A stretch of 14,002 nucleotides of DNA, taken from the NCBI GenBank assembly GCA_002067855.1, contig MVQS01000370.1, forward strand, positions 1-14,002, written 5' to 3'. The stretch comes from Syntrophaceae bacterium PtaB.Bin038. Lineage in GTDB: Bacteria; Desulfobacterota; Syntrophia; Syntrophales; UBA2192. The notes beneath the pieces were generated by a model. That model made no database searches. It had not been told where the DNA came from and was given only the letters and a program-made list of their open reading frames with translations. This document shows, one piece after another, positions 7,546 to 14,002 of the stretch. Both the position numbers and the translations under genes were made by a program. Positions within the stretch are counted from its first letter, which is position 1, and the number at the start of each line of letters is the position of its first letter.

Positions 7546-7579
7546 TGGACCGAGGAACAACCTTGCCGTATACTCGGCA
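7546..7579 (+). promoter_or_regulatory. Sigma70-like promoter with palindrome over the -10 box
   Basis: TGGACC (7546-7551) and TATACT (7569-7574) are separated by 17 bp and match the -35/-10 consensus at 4 and 5 of 6 positions. The -10 box is embedded in TGCCG-TATACT-CGGCA (7564-7579), a perfect 5-bp inverted repeat that could be an operator for a repressor. It would serve the membrane protein at 7659 and the genes behind it, with a start near 7581 and a leader of about 78 nt. Confidence 0.42.
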
Positions 7580-7658
7580 CGGAACAAGGCGTTCCCGTCC
7601 GCTGGCCGCACGTTTTCGTTCCGGCGCCGACCGGACCCCGTCCAAAGAGGACCGCACC

Positions 7659-8402
7659 ATGAACGCGGCAGACGCCGGCCCTTCACGCGACACCGCACAC
7701 AGGGGAATTTGGGTCGCTGCCTTCGCGATCTCCTTCGCCTACGTCGAAAGCGCGGTGGTCGTCTACCTTCGCGAGATCTACTTCCGCGGCTCCTTTGATT
7801 TTCCCCTCGCCACGGTCTGGGAGAACGGGCGCCGCGCCGTGGACCCCCTCATCCTCGTCGAGATGGGGCGCGAGGCGGCGACGATCGTCATGCTGGCCGC
7901 GGCGGGGATCCTGGCAGGGCGAACCGGCCTGCAGCGTTTCTGCTTCTTCATGATCGCCTTCGGCGTCTGGGACATCTTCTACTATGTCTGGCTGTACGTG
8001 ATCCTCGGGTGGCCGGAGAGTCTCATGACGTGGGATCTCCTGTTTTATATCCCCCTGCCCTGGGTGGGGCCCGTGATCACGCCGATCCTCATCGCGGCGA
8101 CGATGACGGCGGCCGGCGCGCTGCTCATCGCGCTGGAGAACCGGGGGTTCCGCATCCGCTGGCGCCGGCGAGACTGGGCCATCGAAATGGGCTGCGCGTT
8201 TCTGCTGATCGTCTCCTTCTGCTGGGACTGGAAGAACATCCTGCGCGTGCCCGACGGAACGGCATACACCGGCATCCCGAACCCCTTTGCCTGGTGGTTG
8301 TTCGTGCCGGCCTACCTCGTTGCGGCGATCTACTTCGCGGTGCGCGTCGGGCAGGTCGTCGCCGCGGGGAAAGGGGGTCCGGACGATGTCCGGCCGGCGT
8401 GA
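7659..8402 (+). CDS. Six-helix integral membrane protein of unknown function
   Basis: The product is 247 residues. The start at 7659 has AGAGGA 7 nt upstream; the open frame extends much further left, but only as a shadow of the preceding gene. Hydrophobic segments near 17-38, 73-88, 92-116, 129-158, 173-188 and 208-231 suggest about six membrane helices. Notable segments are AYVESAVVVYLREIY, VEMGREAATIVML, FGVWDIFYYVW and LLFYIPLPWVGPV. They place charged residues (Glu30, Arg38, Glu68, Arg71, Glu72, Asp105, Asp190) in or beside membrane helices, which suggests an intramembrane functional site rather than a simple anchor. I have the impression of a conserved but uncharacterised family and assign no activity. 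It overlaps the next gene by 17 bp, so the two are probably co-expressed. Confidence 0.8.
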   Translation: MNAADAGPSRDTAHRGIWVAAFAISFAYVESAVVVYLREIYFRGSFDFPLATVWENGRRAVDPLILVEMGREAATIVMLAAAGILAGRTGLQRFCFFMIAFGVWDIFYYVWLYVILGWPESLMTWDLLFYIPLPWVGPVITPILIAATMTAAGALLIALENRGFRIRWRRRDWAIEMGCAFLLIVSFCWDWKNILRVPDGTAYTGIPNPFAWWLFVPAYLVAAIYFAVRVGQVVAAGKGGPDDVRPA

Positions 8403-8793
8403 CGATCCGCTGCGTGATCCGACGGGAGGCCCGCCGCAAAACCCCTGCCTCGAGTGCGGGGCCTGCTGCGTCGTCTATCGAACGTCGTTCTACTGGGCCG
8501 AGTGCGACGACGCCACCCCGGGGGGCGTGCCCGCACGACTGACCGTAAGGGTTTCCCCCCTTCGAAGGGCCATGCGCCGCACCCGGACGGGCCGTTGCGC
8601 GGCCCTCCGGGGGACCCCGGGCCGGAACGTGACCTGCTCCATTTACGACCGACGGCCCTCCCCCTGCAGGGATTTCGAGCCGGCCTGGTCGGGGAGACCG
8701 GCCGCCGATCGATGCAACGATGCCAGGGCGCGTATCGGGCTCTACCCGATAGCCGGCGCCCCGGGAAGTCTCCGGGGGAAAACACGGGTATGA
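8386..8793 (+). CDS. YkgJ-family CxxCxxCC cysteine-cluster protein
   Basis: The product is 135 residues. The start at 8386, inside the end of the membrane protein gene, has AAGGGGG upstream and removes an arginine-rich extension with no domain content. It carries the YkgJ family (Pfam PF03692) signature: C21-L-E-C24-G-A-C27-C28 near the N-terminus, then a Cys at 71 within GRCAAL, C84 in VTCSIYDRRP and C94 in CRDFE, with a final Cys at 110. The family is predicted to chelate zinc or iron-sulfur, and some members are thought to act on or mature other proteins; biochemical function is mostly unknown. The 17-bp overlap with the membrane protein gene suggests coupled translation and perhaps a joint task. 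The C-terminus after residue 115 is short and basic. Confidence 0.85.
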   Translation: MSGRRDDPLRDPTGGPPQNPCLECGACCVVYRTSFYWAECDDATPGGVPARLTVRVSPLRRAMRRTRTGRCAALRGTPGRNVTCSIYDRRPSPCRDFEPAWSGRPAADRCNDARARIGLYPIAGAPGSLRGKTRV

Positions 8794-8821
8794 AGAAGCA
8801 AAGGAAGGAGGGGGAGCGGAA

Positions 8822-9745
8822 ATGAGGGAGAAGACGATCATCACCGCCGCCGTCACGGGGAGCATCCACACGCCCACCATGTCACCCTATCTGCCGATCA
8901 CGCCGCAGCAGATCGCCGACGATGCCGTGGCCGCCGCCGAGGCCGGAGCGGCCGTCGTCCACGTGCACGGGCGAAACCCCGAAACGGGCCAACCCGCGGC
9001 CGATCTCGAGGTCATGCGGGAGATCGTCTGCAAGATCAAGGCACGCTCGAACGCCGTGATCTGCATCACCACGGGCGGCGGGCTCGGGATGACGGTGGAG
9101 CAGCGCGTGGCCCCGGTGACCTTCTACCGGCCGGAGATGGCCTCCCTGAACGGCGGTTCCATGAACTTCGCCCTCTTTCCCGCACTGGACAAGTTCAAGG
9201 AGTTCAAGCACGGATGGGAGCCCCAGTACCTTGCCATGACGGAGGATCTCATCTTCCCCAACACCTTCAAGTCCATCCGTGAGTTCTGCCGGATCTTCCT
9301 GCTGAACGAAACCAAGCCCGAGTTCGAGATCTACGACGCCGGCATGGTGAACAACCTGGCTGTCATGATCCAGCGCGGCCATATCAGGCGCCCCGTCTAC
9401 CTTCAATTCGTCATGGGTGTGCTGGGCGGGATCACGCCGAGCCCCGAGAACCTGATGTTCCTGCTCGACTACGCCCGCAGGCTCATCGGCGAGTTCGAGT
9501 TCTCCGTCTGCGTCGCCGGTCGGGCCCAGTTCCCCATCTGCACGCAATCCGTGCTTCTTGGCGGCCACTGCCGAGTGGGTCTCGAGGACAACCTCTACCT
9601 TGAGAGGGGGCAGCTTGCCAAGAGCAACGCCGAGCAGGTCGCCAAGATGGCACGGATCATCCGGGAACTCGGCAGCGAACCGGCGACCCCGGACGAGGCG
9701 CGGCAGATCCTGGGGCTGAAGGGGTTGAACCGGGTGAATTTCTAG
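8822..9745 (+). CDS. Beta-keto acid cleavage enzyme (BKACE, DUF849)
   Basis: The product is 307 residues, a normal length for this TIM-barrel family. An AAGGAGGGGG stretch lies 8-17 nt upstream of the start. Enzymes of this family condense a beta-keto acid with acetyl-CoA and split it to acetoacetate and a CoA ester, using Zn2+. Visible signatures are ITAAVTGS near the N-terminus, AAVVHVHGRNPETG with metal ligands His47 and His49, CITTGGG, EFEIYDAGM, and RVGLEDNLY with Arg251, Glu255 (third Zn ligand) and Asp256. These are spaced like the Arg226/Glu230/Asp231 of the lysine-fermentation enzyme Kce, as I recall it. Where Kce has Glu14, this protein has Ser14 in a GSIHTPTMS segment, so the substrate probably lacks the amino group that Kce recognises. 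The next gene encodes a regulator, followed by a 3-hydroxyacyl dehydrogenase. Family call strong; substrate unknown. Confidence 0.93.
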   Translation: MREKTIITAAVTGSIHTPTMSPYLPITPQQIADDAVAAAEAGAAVVHVHGRNPETGQPAADLEVMREIVCKIKARSNAVICITTGGGLGMTVEQRVAPVTFYRPEMASLNGGSMNFALFPALDKFKEFKHGWEPQYLAMTEDLIFPNTFKSIREFCRIFLLNETKPEFEIYDAGMVNNLAVMIQRGHIRRPVYLQFVMGVLGGITPSPENLMFLLDYARRLIGEFEFSVCVAGRAQFPICTQSVLLGGHCRVGLEDNLYLERGQLAKSNAEQVAKMARIIRELGSEPATPDEARQILGLKGLNRVNF

Positions 9746-9794
9746 CCTCACGGAATCCCTCGTCTTTCCGCGAAAACGAACCGGCCTTGAAAAA

Positions 9795-9857
9795 ATCCTT
9801 GACAGGACGGACGGTTTAGGATTATGAAGTTTCCTGTCAGGATACATTTTGAATCCT
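9795..9857. repeat. Alternating AGGAT/ATCCT half-site array, probable operator
   Basis: Six half-sites occur in 63 bp: ATCCT (9795-9799), AGGAC (9804-9808), AGGAT (9818-9822), TTCCT (9831-9835), AGGAT (9839-9843) and ATCCT (9853-9857), making three inverted pairs. Two larger near-palindromes stand out, TCCTTGACAGGA (9796-9807) and TCCTGTCAGGA (9832-9842), which are also near reverse complements of each other. The first covers the -35 box and the second lies just after the -10 box. The XRE-cupin protein encoded right downstream is the natural candidate to bind here. Confidence 0.5.
9799..9828 (+). promoter_or_regulatory. Sigma70-type promoter for the regulator-dehydrogenase-liv operon
   Basis: A perfect TTGACA (9799-9804) is followed after 18 bp by TATGAA (9823-9828, 4 of 6 matches to TATAAT). 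Base composition turns sharply AT-rich from here to the start codon at 9925. A second, weaker pair further down, TTGAAT (9849-9854) with TATCAA (9872-9877), cannot be excluded. The leader would be about 90 nt. The promoter overlaps the repeat array described next, which fits regulated expression. Confidence 0.55.
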
Positions 9858-9924
9858 ATTTTAATGTTTTATATCAATGATTTATGAATCAGCATTTTCC
9901 GAAATGAAAAAAAAGTAAACCAAC

Positions 9925-10527
9925 ATGAAACAAGCGCCGGCGATCGTCGAAGCCGAAATCGGCAAGCGGATCAAGGCATTCCGTACGCAAAAGCGGGTCA
10001 CTCTCGAGCAACTCGCAAAGCAAACGGGCTTCACCAAGGGTTACCTTTCGAAAGTCGAAACGTCGAAAAAGTCCCCTCCCGTATCCACGCTCGGGATCAT
10101 CGCCCGGGCCCTCGGCGTCACCATCTCAGCACTCCTCGGCGAGGAGGCCCCCCGCACATCGTTCTGTCTTGTCCGCAAGGACGAGCGGCCCCTCATCGCC
10201 AGGGACGGCACCGCATTCGGGTACTCCTACGAGGCCATGGCCTACAAGTACCCGAACAAGACCATGGAACCCTTCATCCTCACCCTCCCCGTCAAGCCGA
10301 AGAAACGGACCCTCTATCAGCACGAAGGCGAAGAGATCCTCTTTGTCATCCAGGGGACCATGAAGTTCCTCCACGGCGACACGGAGCACATCGTCCGCGA
10401 AGGCGACTGCATCTACTTCGACTCCAGTCTCCCCCATTTCGGGGAATCCGTCGGCCCGGAAGAGGTCAAGTGTTTCATGGTCATCTACAACCCCACCAAC
10501 GGCAAAGAAAGGAAGGCATCGGGATGA
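9925..10527 (+). CDS. XRE-family transcription regulator with C-terminal cupin
   Basis: The product is 200 residues. Residues about 11-70 form a helix-turn-helix of the XRE/lambda-repressor type (IGKRIKAFRTQKRVTLEQLAK, then GFTKGYLSKVETSKKSPPVSTL). Residues about 115-188 form a cupin_2 sensor barrel with HEGEEILFVIQG (His133, Glu137) and GDCIYFDSSLPHFG (His171), which may bind metal or a small ligand. This architecture typically controls neighbouring catabolic or transport genes in response to a metabolite. The start at 9925 follows an in-frame TAA at 9916-9918 and is the only Met before residue 105. No real Shine-Dalgarno sequence precedes it, only an A-rich run, so translation may be weak. 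Its stop overlaps the dehydrogenase start as ATGA, coupling regulator and enzyme. The repeat-rich promoter upstream suggests autoregulation. Confidence 0.92.
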   Translation: MKQAPAIVEAEIGKRIKAFRTQKRVTLEQLAKQTGFTKGYLSKVETSKKSPPVSTLGIIARALGVTISALLGEEAPRTSFCLVRKDERPLIARDGTAFGYSYEAMAYKYPNKTMEPFILTLPVKPKKRTLYQHEGEEILFVIQGTMKFLHGDTEHIVREGDCIYFDSSLPHFGESVGPEEVKCFMVIYNPTNGKERKASG

Positions 10528-11483
10528 AGCTCAGCAACATCCGGCGCATCGGCATCATCGGTGCCGGCCTCATGGGACACGGCATCGCCCAGGTCTTTGC
10601 CTCGGCGGGCTATGACGTCAACCTCTACGACACGGACAAGGCAACGCTCGATGCGGCCAAGGGTCGTATCGAGTCGAACTTCAAGGTCTTCATCGCCCTG
10701 GGCCTGGCAAAGCCGGAGGACGTCGCGGGCTGCCTGGGCCGGATCACCCTCTGCACCTCCCTGGAAGCGCTCTGCGGCGGTTGCCAGTACATCCTCGAGG
10801 CCATCCTGGAGGATCTCGAACTGAAGCGAAAAGTTTTCGCCGAGGTCGAGCGCTGCTCGGCTCCCGATGCCATCTTTTCGAGCAACACCTCGGCCATCAG
10901 CATCACCGAGATCGCGGCCGCACTGAAGAACAGGGGGCGCTTCCTGGGAACCCACTTCTGGAACCCGCCCCATATCCTGCCCTGCGTGGAGGTCATCCGC
11001 GGAGACGAGACCGCGGAAGCACCCTTCGAGACGATCTATGCCCTCCTGGAGAAGGTGGGCAAGGTGCCCGTCCGTGTCCTCAGAGACGTGCCGGGCTTTC
11101 TGGGCAACCGCCTGCAGCACGCCATGTGGCGGGAGGCCGTCTCGCTGTGCGACAGGGGGGTCGCCAGCGCCGGGGACATCGACAAGGTCGTCAAGTACGG
11201 CTTCGGGGCAAGGATGCCCTTCATCGGCCCCATGGAGACGGCCGACCTGGCCGGGCTCGTGCTGACGCGCGACATCCACAAATACCTGTTCCCCTACCTC
11301 GAGTCGGCGGCAACGCCTGCGCCGGTCCTCGAGAGACTCATCTCCGGGGGTGCCACGGGCGTCAGGGCCGGGAGGGGGTTCTACGAGTGGACGCCCGAGA
11401 AGATCCAGAAGATCATCCAGCAGCGCGATACGGTCCTGCTGCGCATTCTCCACGAGATCATCGGGAGAGTGCAACAGGGCTGA
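10524..11483 (+). CDS. 3-hydroxyacyl-CoA dehydrogenase family oxidoreductase (short form)
   Basis: The product is 319 residues, the stand-alone form without a fused enoyl-CoA hydratase. The start at 10524 overlaps the regulator stop as ATGA, with AAAGGAAGG upstream. The N-terminal Rossmann domain has G13-A-G15-L-M-G18 and Asp36, indicating NAD+ preference. Then come LEAILEDLELKRKVF, SSNTSAISI, and the catalytic segment THFWNPPH-x5-VEV with His144 and Glu156, 12 residues apart as in known dehydrogenases. The C-terminal helical domain has VPGFLGNRLQHAMWREA, YGFGARMPFIGPMETADL and GRGFYEW. The HFWNP and GPMET variants differ from classical fatty-acid enzymes (HFFNP, GPFELADL) and resemble the carnitine-dehydrogenase / lambda-crystallin side of the family. 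With the BKACE enzyme next door, oxidation of a beta-hydroxy carboxylate to the BKACE substrate is the best guess. Acyl-CoA substrates remain possible. Confidence 0.9.
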   Translation: MKLSNIRRIGIIGAGLMGHGIAQVFASAGYDVNLYDTDKATLDAAKGRIESNFKVFIALGLAKPEDVAGCLGRITLCTSLEALCGGCQYILEAILEDLELKRKVFAEVERCSAPDAIFSSNTSAISITEIAAALKNRGRFLGTHFWNPPHILPCVEVIRGDETAEAPFETIYALLEKVGKVPVRVLRDVPGFLGNRLQHAMWREAVSLCDRGVASAGDIDKVVKYGFGARMPFIGPMETADLAGLVLTRDIHKYLFPYLESAATPAPVLERLISGGATGVRAGRGFYEWTPEKIQKIIQQRDTVLLRILHEIIGRVQQG

Positions 11484-11556
11484 ACAGTCAACAGGGAAAA
11501 ATGATCGGCGCCCCGGCCTCGGCGAGGGACGGCGGCTCCGGCAAGAGGTTCCGGAC

Positions 11557-12417
11557 ATGAGCGACATTCCTGTATTCTTCCTTCATGGGCTGGCCTACGC
11601 AGGCCTGCTGTTCCTCGTCTCGGCGGGCCTGACCCTGGTCTTCGGGATGATGAACGTGCTGAATTTCGCCCACGCGGCCATGTACATGCTGGGCGCCTAC
11701 TTCTCCTACACGATGCTGCAGGCCACGGACCAGTTCTGGCTCTCCCTGATGGTCTGCCCGGTTCTGCTCTTCGTGATCGGCGCCCTCATCGAGCGGTTCC
11801 TGCTGCGGCGCGTCCACGTGTTCGGTCACCTGCACGAGCTGCTCCTCACCTTCGGCCTGGCCTACATCATCACGGAGGTGGTGAAGTGGGTCTGGGGGAA
11901 CTTTCCGCTGGCCGTGAACATCGGCGGTTTGCTGGGCGACACCGTCGAGATCATCGGCATCACCTATCCCGTCTACCGGATCTTCATCTTCCTCTGCGCC
12001 GTCTTCGTGGGGACCCTGATGGCGCTTATCCTCTACAGGACTCGGCTCGGGATCATCCTCCGGGCGGCCGTCAACGACAGCGAGATGGTGAACGCTCTCG
12101 GATTCAACGTGCCGCTTGTCTTCATGGGCGTTTTCGCCTTCGGCGCCGCCCTGTCGGGGTTTGCGGGCGTCATCGCGGGGCCGCTGCTGACGACCTACCC
12201 GGGGATGGCCCACGACATCCTCATCGACGCATTCGTGGTGATCGTCGTCGGCGGCTTCGGGAGCCTCGGGGGCGCCGTGATCGCATCGCTGCTTATCGGT
12301 GAGCTGCAGTCCTTCGGGGTCCTGCTATTCCCGAAGCTCTCCGTGGCCCTGGTCTACCTGCTCATGGCCGCCGTCCTCATCGTCAAACCCTCCGGACTCT
12401 TTGGGGAGGAATCATGA
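11557..12417 (+). CDS. livH: Branched-chain-amino-acid-type ABC transporter permease LivH
   Basis: The product is 286 residues, standard for LivH. The start at 11557 has AAGAGG 8 nt upstream; a longer open frame to 11350 only shadows the dehydrogenase gene. It is strongly hydrophobic, with about eight membrane helices. Family signatures are GLAYAGLLFLVSAGLTLVFGMMNVLNFAHA near the N-terminus, the cytoplasmic coupling loop YRTRLGIILRAAVNDSEMVNALGFNV, and VIVVGGFGSLGGAV near the C-terminus. It forms the membrane channel with LivM and is powered by LivG/LivF. The family imports leucine-type amino acids but also amides, urea and aromatic or aliphatic carboxylates, so the ligand is not fixed. It lies 73 bp after the dehydrogenase gene and is probably in the same operon. 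Confidence 0.93.
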   Translation: MSDIPVFFLHGLAYAGLLFLVSAGLTLVFGMMNVLNFAHAAMYMLGAYFSYTMLQATDQFWLSLMVCPVLLFVIGALIERFLLRRVHVFGHLHELLLTFGLAYIITEVVKWVWGNFPLAVNIGGLLGDTVEIIGITYPVYRIFIFLCAVFVGTLMALILYRTRLGIILRAAVNDSEMVNALGFNVPLVFMGVFAFGAALSGFAGVIAGPLLTTYPGMAHDILIDAFVVIVVGGFGSLGGAVIASLLIGELQSFGVLLFPKLSVALVYLLMAAVLIVKPSGLFGEES

Positions 12418-13415
12418 TGCTGCACAAGAACACGCCGTACCTGCTCATTGCGGCCCTGTTCGCCGCGGGGGCCGCAATGCCTCTGGTGCTCAAGCAATAC
12501 CACCTGAACATGCTCACGGAGATCATCGTTTTTGCGCTCTACGCGGTCAGCTACAACCTGCTGCTCGGCTACGCGGGCCTGCTCTCATTCGGGCACGCCA
12601 TGTTCTTCGGCATGGGGGCCTTCACCGTCGCCGTCTCGCTGATCCACATCCCCGGCCTTTCAATCTGGAGCGCTCTCGCGCTGGCGCTGGCCATGACGAC
12701 GCTCGTCGGGTTCGTCGCGGGGGGCCTGCTGCTGCGCCACAAGGGTTCCTACTTCGCGCTGCTCACGCTGGCCTTCAACTCGCTCTTCTACGCCGTGGCG
12801 ACGAAGTGGCACACCATCACGGGAGGCGACGACGGCCTGAGCGTCACGCGGCCCAATCTCGCCCTGGGGTTCACCACGGTCAACCTGGCCGGGATCGAGA
12901 GCTTCTACTGGTTCACCCTCGTCATCGTCGGGGCGGCCATCGTTTTCTGCTGGTACTTCACGCAGACGGCCATGGGGCAGACGGTGCTGATGATGCGCGA
13001 AAACGAGGAGCGCATGAAGTTCCTGGGCTACAACACGAACATCAGCCGCCTGATCCTCTTCACCTTCACGGGGGCCGTAGCGGGGCTGGCAGGGGCGTTT
13101 TACACGCTTCATTTCCAGTTCTGCTCACAGTCGGCCATCAGCGTCGACATGACGACGACGGTGCTGCTCATGACCTTCGTGGGCGGCACGGGGACCTTCT
13201 GGGGGCCGATGCTCGGGGCGCTGGTCTACATCATCCTCCAGAACTACCTGAGCGACATCACCGACCGCTGGCCGCTGTTCATGGGCCTGATCTTCGTCTT
13301 CATGGTCCTCTTCATTCCCGGCGGGCTCTCGCAGATTCTCCAGTCCGCCCGGGGCCTGTTCACCCGGAGGCGCGGCCCGGGCAAACCCATGGAAGCCAAG
13401 GAAGCGTCATCATGA
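12414..13415 (+). CDS. livM: Branched-chain-amino-acid-type ABC transporter permease LivM
   Basis: The product is 333 residues. It begins with two ATG codons: the first overlaps the livH stop as ATGA, and the second (12417) sits at a better distance (6 nt) from the GGGGAGGA Shine-Dalgarno site, so the real start may be one codon later. Signatures of LivM are SYNLLLGYAGLLSFGHAMFFGMGAFT, RHKGSYFALLTLAFNSLFY, TGGDDGLSV, the coupling loop MMRENEERMKFLGYNTNISRLILFTFTGAVAGLAGAFY, and FVGGTGTFWGPMLGAL. The C-terminus FIPGGLSQIL and a basic tail are also typical. It pairs with LivH as the second permease subunit. Confidence 0.93.
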   Translation: MMLHKNTPYLLIAALFAAGAAMPLVLKQYHLNMLTEIIVFALYAVSYNLLLGYAGLLSFGHAMFFGMGAFTVAVSLIHIPGLSIWSALALALAMTTLVGFVAGGLLLRHKGSYFALLTLAFNSLFYAVATKWHTITGGDDGLSVTRPNLALGFTTVNLAGIESFYWFTLVIVGAAIVFCWYFTQTAMGQTVLMMRENEERMKFLGYNTNISRLILFTFTGAVAGLAGAFYTLHFQFCSQSAISVDMTTTVLLMTFVGGTGTFWGPMLGALVYIILQNYLSDITDRWPLFMGLIFVFMVLFIPGGLSQILQSARGLFTRRRGPGKPMEAKEASS

Positions 13416-14002
13416 GCGAATACCTGCACGTCAAGGACATTCACAAGGACTTCTCGGGGCTTAAGGTCCTCACCGGCGTCGATTTCACGGTGAGGGAAAA
13501 GGAGCGCCACGCCGTCATCGGGCCAAACGGAGCGGGCAAGACGACGCTGTTCAACATCATCAGCGGGAAATTCAAGGCCTCGTCGGGGTCGATCCTGTTC
13601 AAGGGCCGCGACATCACCGGAAAGCCCGCACATGCCCTCAACCGCGAAGGGCTGTCTCGCTCGTTCCAGATCACCAACGTCTTCCAGGAGCTGTCCGTCT
13701 TCGACAACATCCGCTCGGGGGTCCGGTCCCGCTGCGGAATGCGGTACCACTTCTTCCGCAGGCCCGATCACGATCGCGGGATCAATGAGCGCACGCTGGC
13801 CATCGTCGAGGAAGTCGGGCTGCGGGACGTCATGCACATGCCCGTCAGCGCCCTGTCCTACGGCCAGCAGCGGGCCCTGGAGATCGGCATCACCCTTTCC
13901 ACGGAGCCCGAGCTGATTCTCCTGGATGAGCCCACGGCGGGGATGACCCGCGAGGAGACGGGCCAGGCCATCCGGATGATCGACCGGGTCACGGCGGGGC
14001 GG
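13412..14002 (+). CDS. livG: ABC transporter ATP-binding protein LivG (cut by window edge)
   Basis: Its ATG overlaps the livM stop as ATGA, and it runs open to the right edge, giving 197 residues of an expected 250 or so. Walker A is G37-P-N-G-A-G-K43-T-T, the Q-loop is SFQ at Gln86, the ABC signature is LSYGQQ at 148-153, and Walker B is ELILLDEPTAG with Asp172 and catalytic Glu173. The insert between Q-loop and signature, and the sequence FSGLKVLTGVDF near the start, are LivG-like rather than LivF-like. It hydrolyses ATP for the LivHM permease. livF and a periplasmic binding protein gene are expected beyond the edge. Confidence 0.95.
   Translation, partial: MSEYLHVKDIHKDFSGLKVLTGVDFTVREKERHAVIGPNGAGKTTLFNIISGKFKASSGSILFKGRDITGKPAHALNREGLSRSFQITNVFQELSVFDNIRSGVRSRCGMRYHFFRRPDHDRGINERTLAIVEEVGLRDVMHMPVSALSYGQQRALEIGITLSTEPELILLDEPTAGMTREETGQAIRMIDRVTAGR

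Noticed and set aside
6016..7698. Long minus-strand open frame (about 560 codons)
   Set aside because: It crosses the end of pilY1, a gap and the next secreted-protein gene, has no recognisable domain, and lies opposite genes with clear signal peptides and ribosome sites.
9751..9779. Intrinsic terminator after the BKACE gene
   Set aside because: Only weak 4-5 bp stems (CGGAA/TTCCG, TCGT/ACGA) with no T-run.
1..14002. CRISPR array, tRNA or rRNA genes, insertion sequence or phage elements
   Set aside because: No regularly spaced repeats, RNA gene signatures, transposase or integrase motifs were seen on either strand.

Overview
The window is a high-GC stretch from a Gram-negative bacterium. 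Three things point to an anaerobic, fatty- or amino-acid-using deltaproteobacterium (Desulfobacterota, Syntrophia-like): a minor-pilin plus PilY1 cluster, a sigma54-type promoter, and a beta-keto acid cleavage / 3-hydroxyacyl dehydrogenase / Liv-transporter operon. The taxonomic call is inference from gene content and codon use; no rRNA or tRNA is present.

Layout. A fragment at the extreme left (minus strand, running off the edge) is weakly supported. Next is a minus-strand gene (299-715) for a small secreted protein with a carboxypeptidase-regulatory/transthyretin-like fold, preceded by a good sigma54-like promoter. A 323-bp divergent gap separates it from a plus-strand type IV pilus minor-pilin operon with tightly packed genes: fimT/gspH, pilV, pilW, pilX and pilY1 (1039-6144). 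Behind pilY1 lies an unrecognised secreted protein with a coiled coil and two Ig/PKD-like repeats (6307-7518). A likely sigma70 promoter with a palindrome over its -10 box (about 7546-7579) then precedes a six-helix membrane protein of unknown function (7659-8402), a YkgJ-type cysteine-cluster protein (8386-8793) and a BKACE/DUF849 beta-keto acid cleavage enzyme (8822-9745).

A 179-bp AT-rich island follows, with a TTGACA promoter and six alternating AGGAT/ATCCT half-sites. It controls an operon that runs off the right edge: an XRE-cupin regulator, a short 3-hydroxyacyl-CoA-dehydrogenase-family enzyme, livH, livM and livG (partial). Several junctions are 4-bp ATGA overlaps, which implies translational coupling.

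How it works together. The left half builds and caps a type IV pilus: minor pilins prime assembly and PilY1 is the calcium-dependent tip adhesin. The right half looks like a regulated catabolic module: a branched-chain-amino-acid-type ABC importer brings in a small carboxylate or amino acid, the dehydrogenase oxidises a beta-hydroxy group, and the BKACE enzyme cleaves the beta-keto product with acetyl-CoA to give acetoacetate plus a CoA thioester. This resembles the logic of carnitine degradation, but the true substrate cannot be read from sequence. The most promising leads are this BKACE/dehydrogenase/Liv module with its repeat-rich control region, and the uncharacterised secreted and membrane proteins at 6307-8402.
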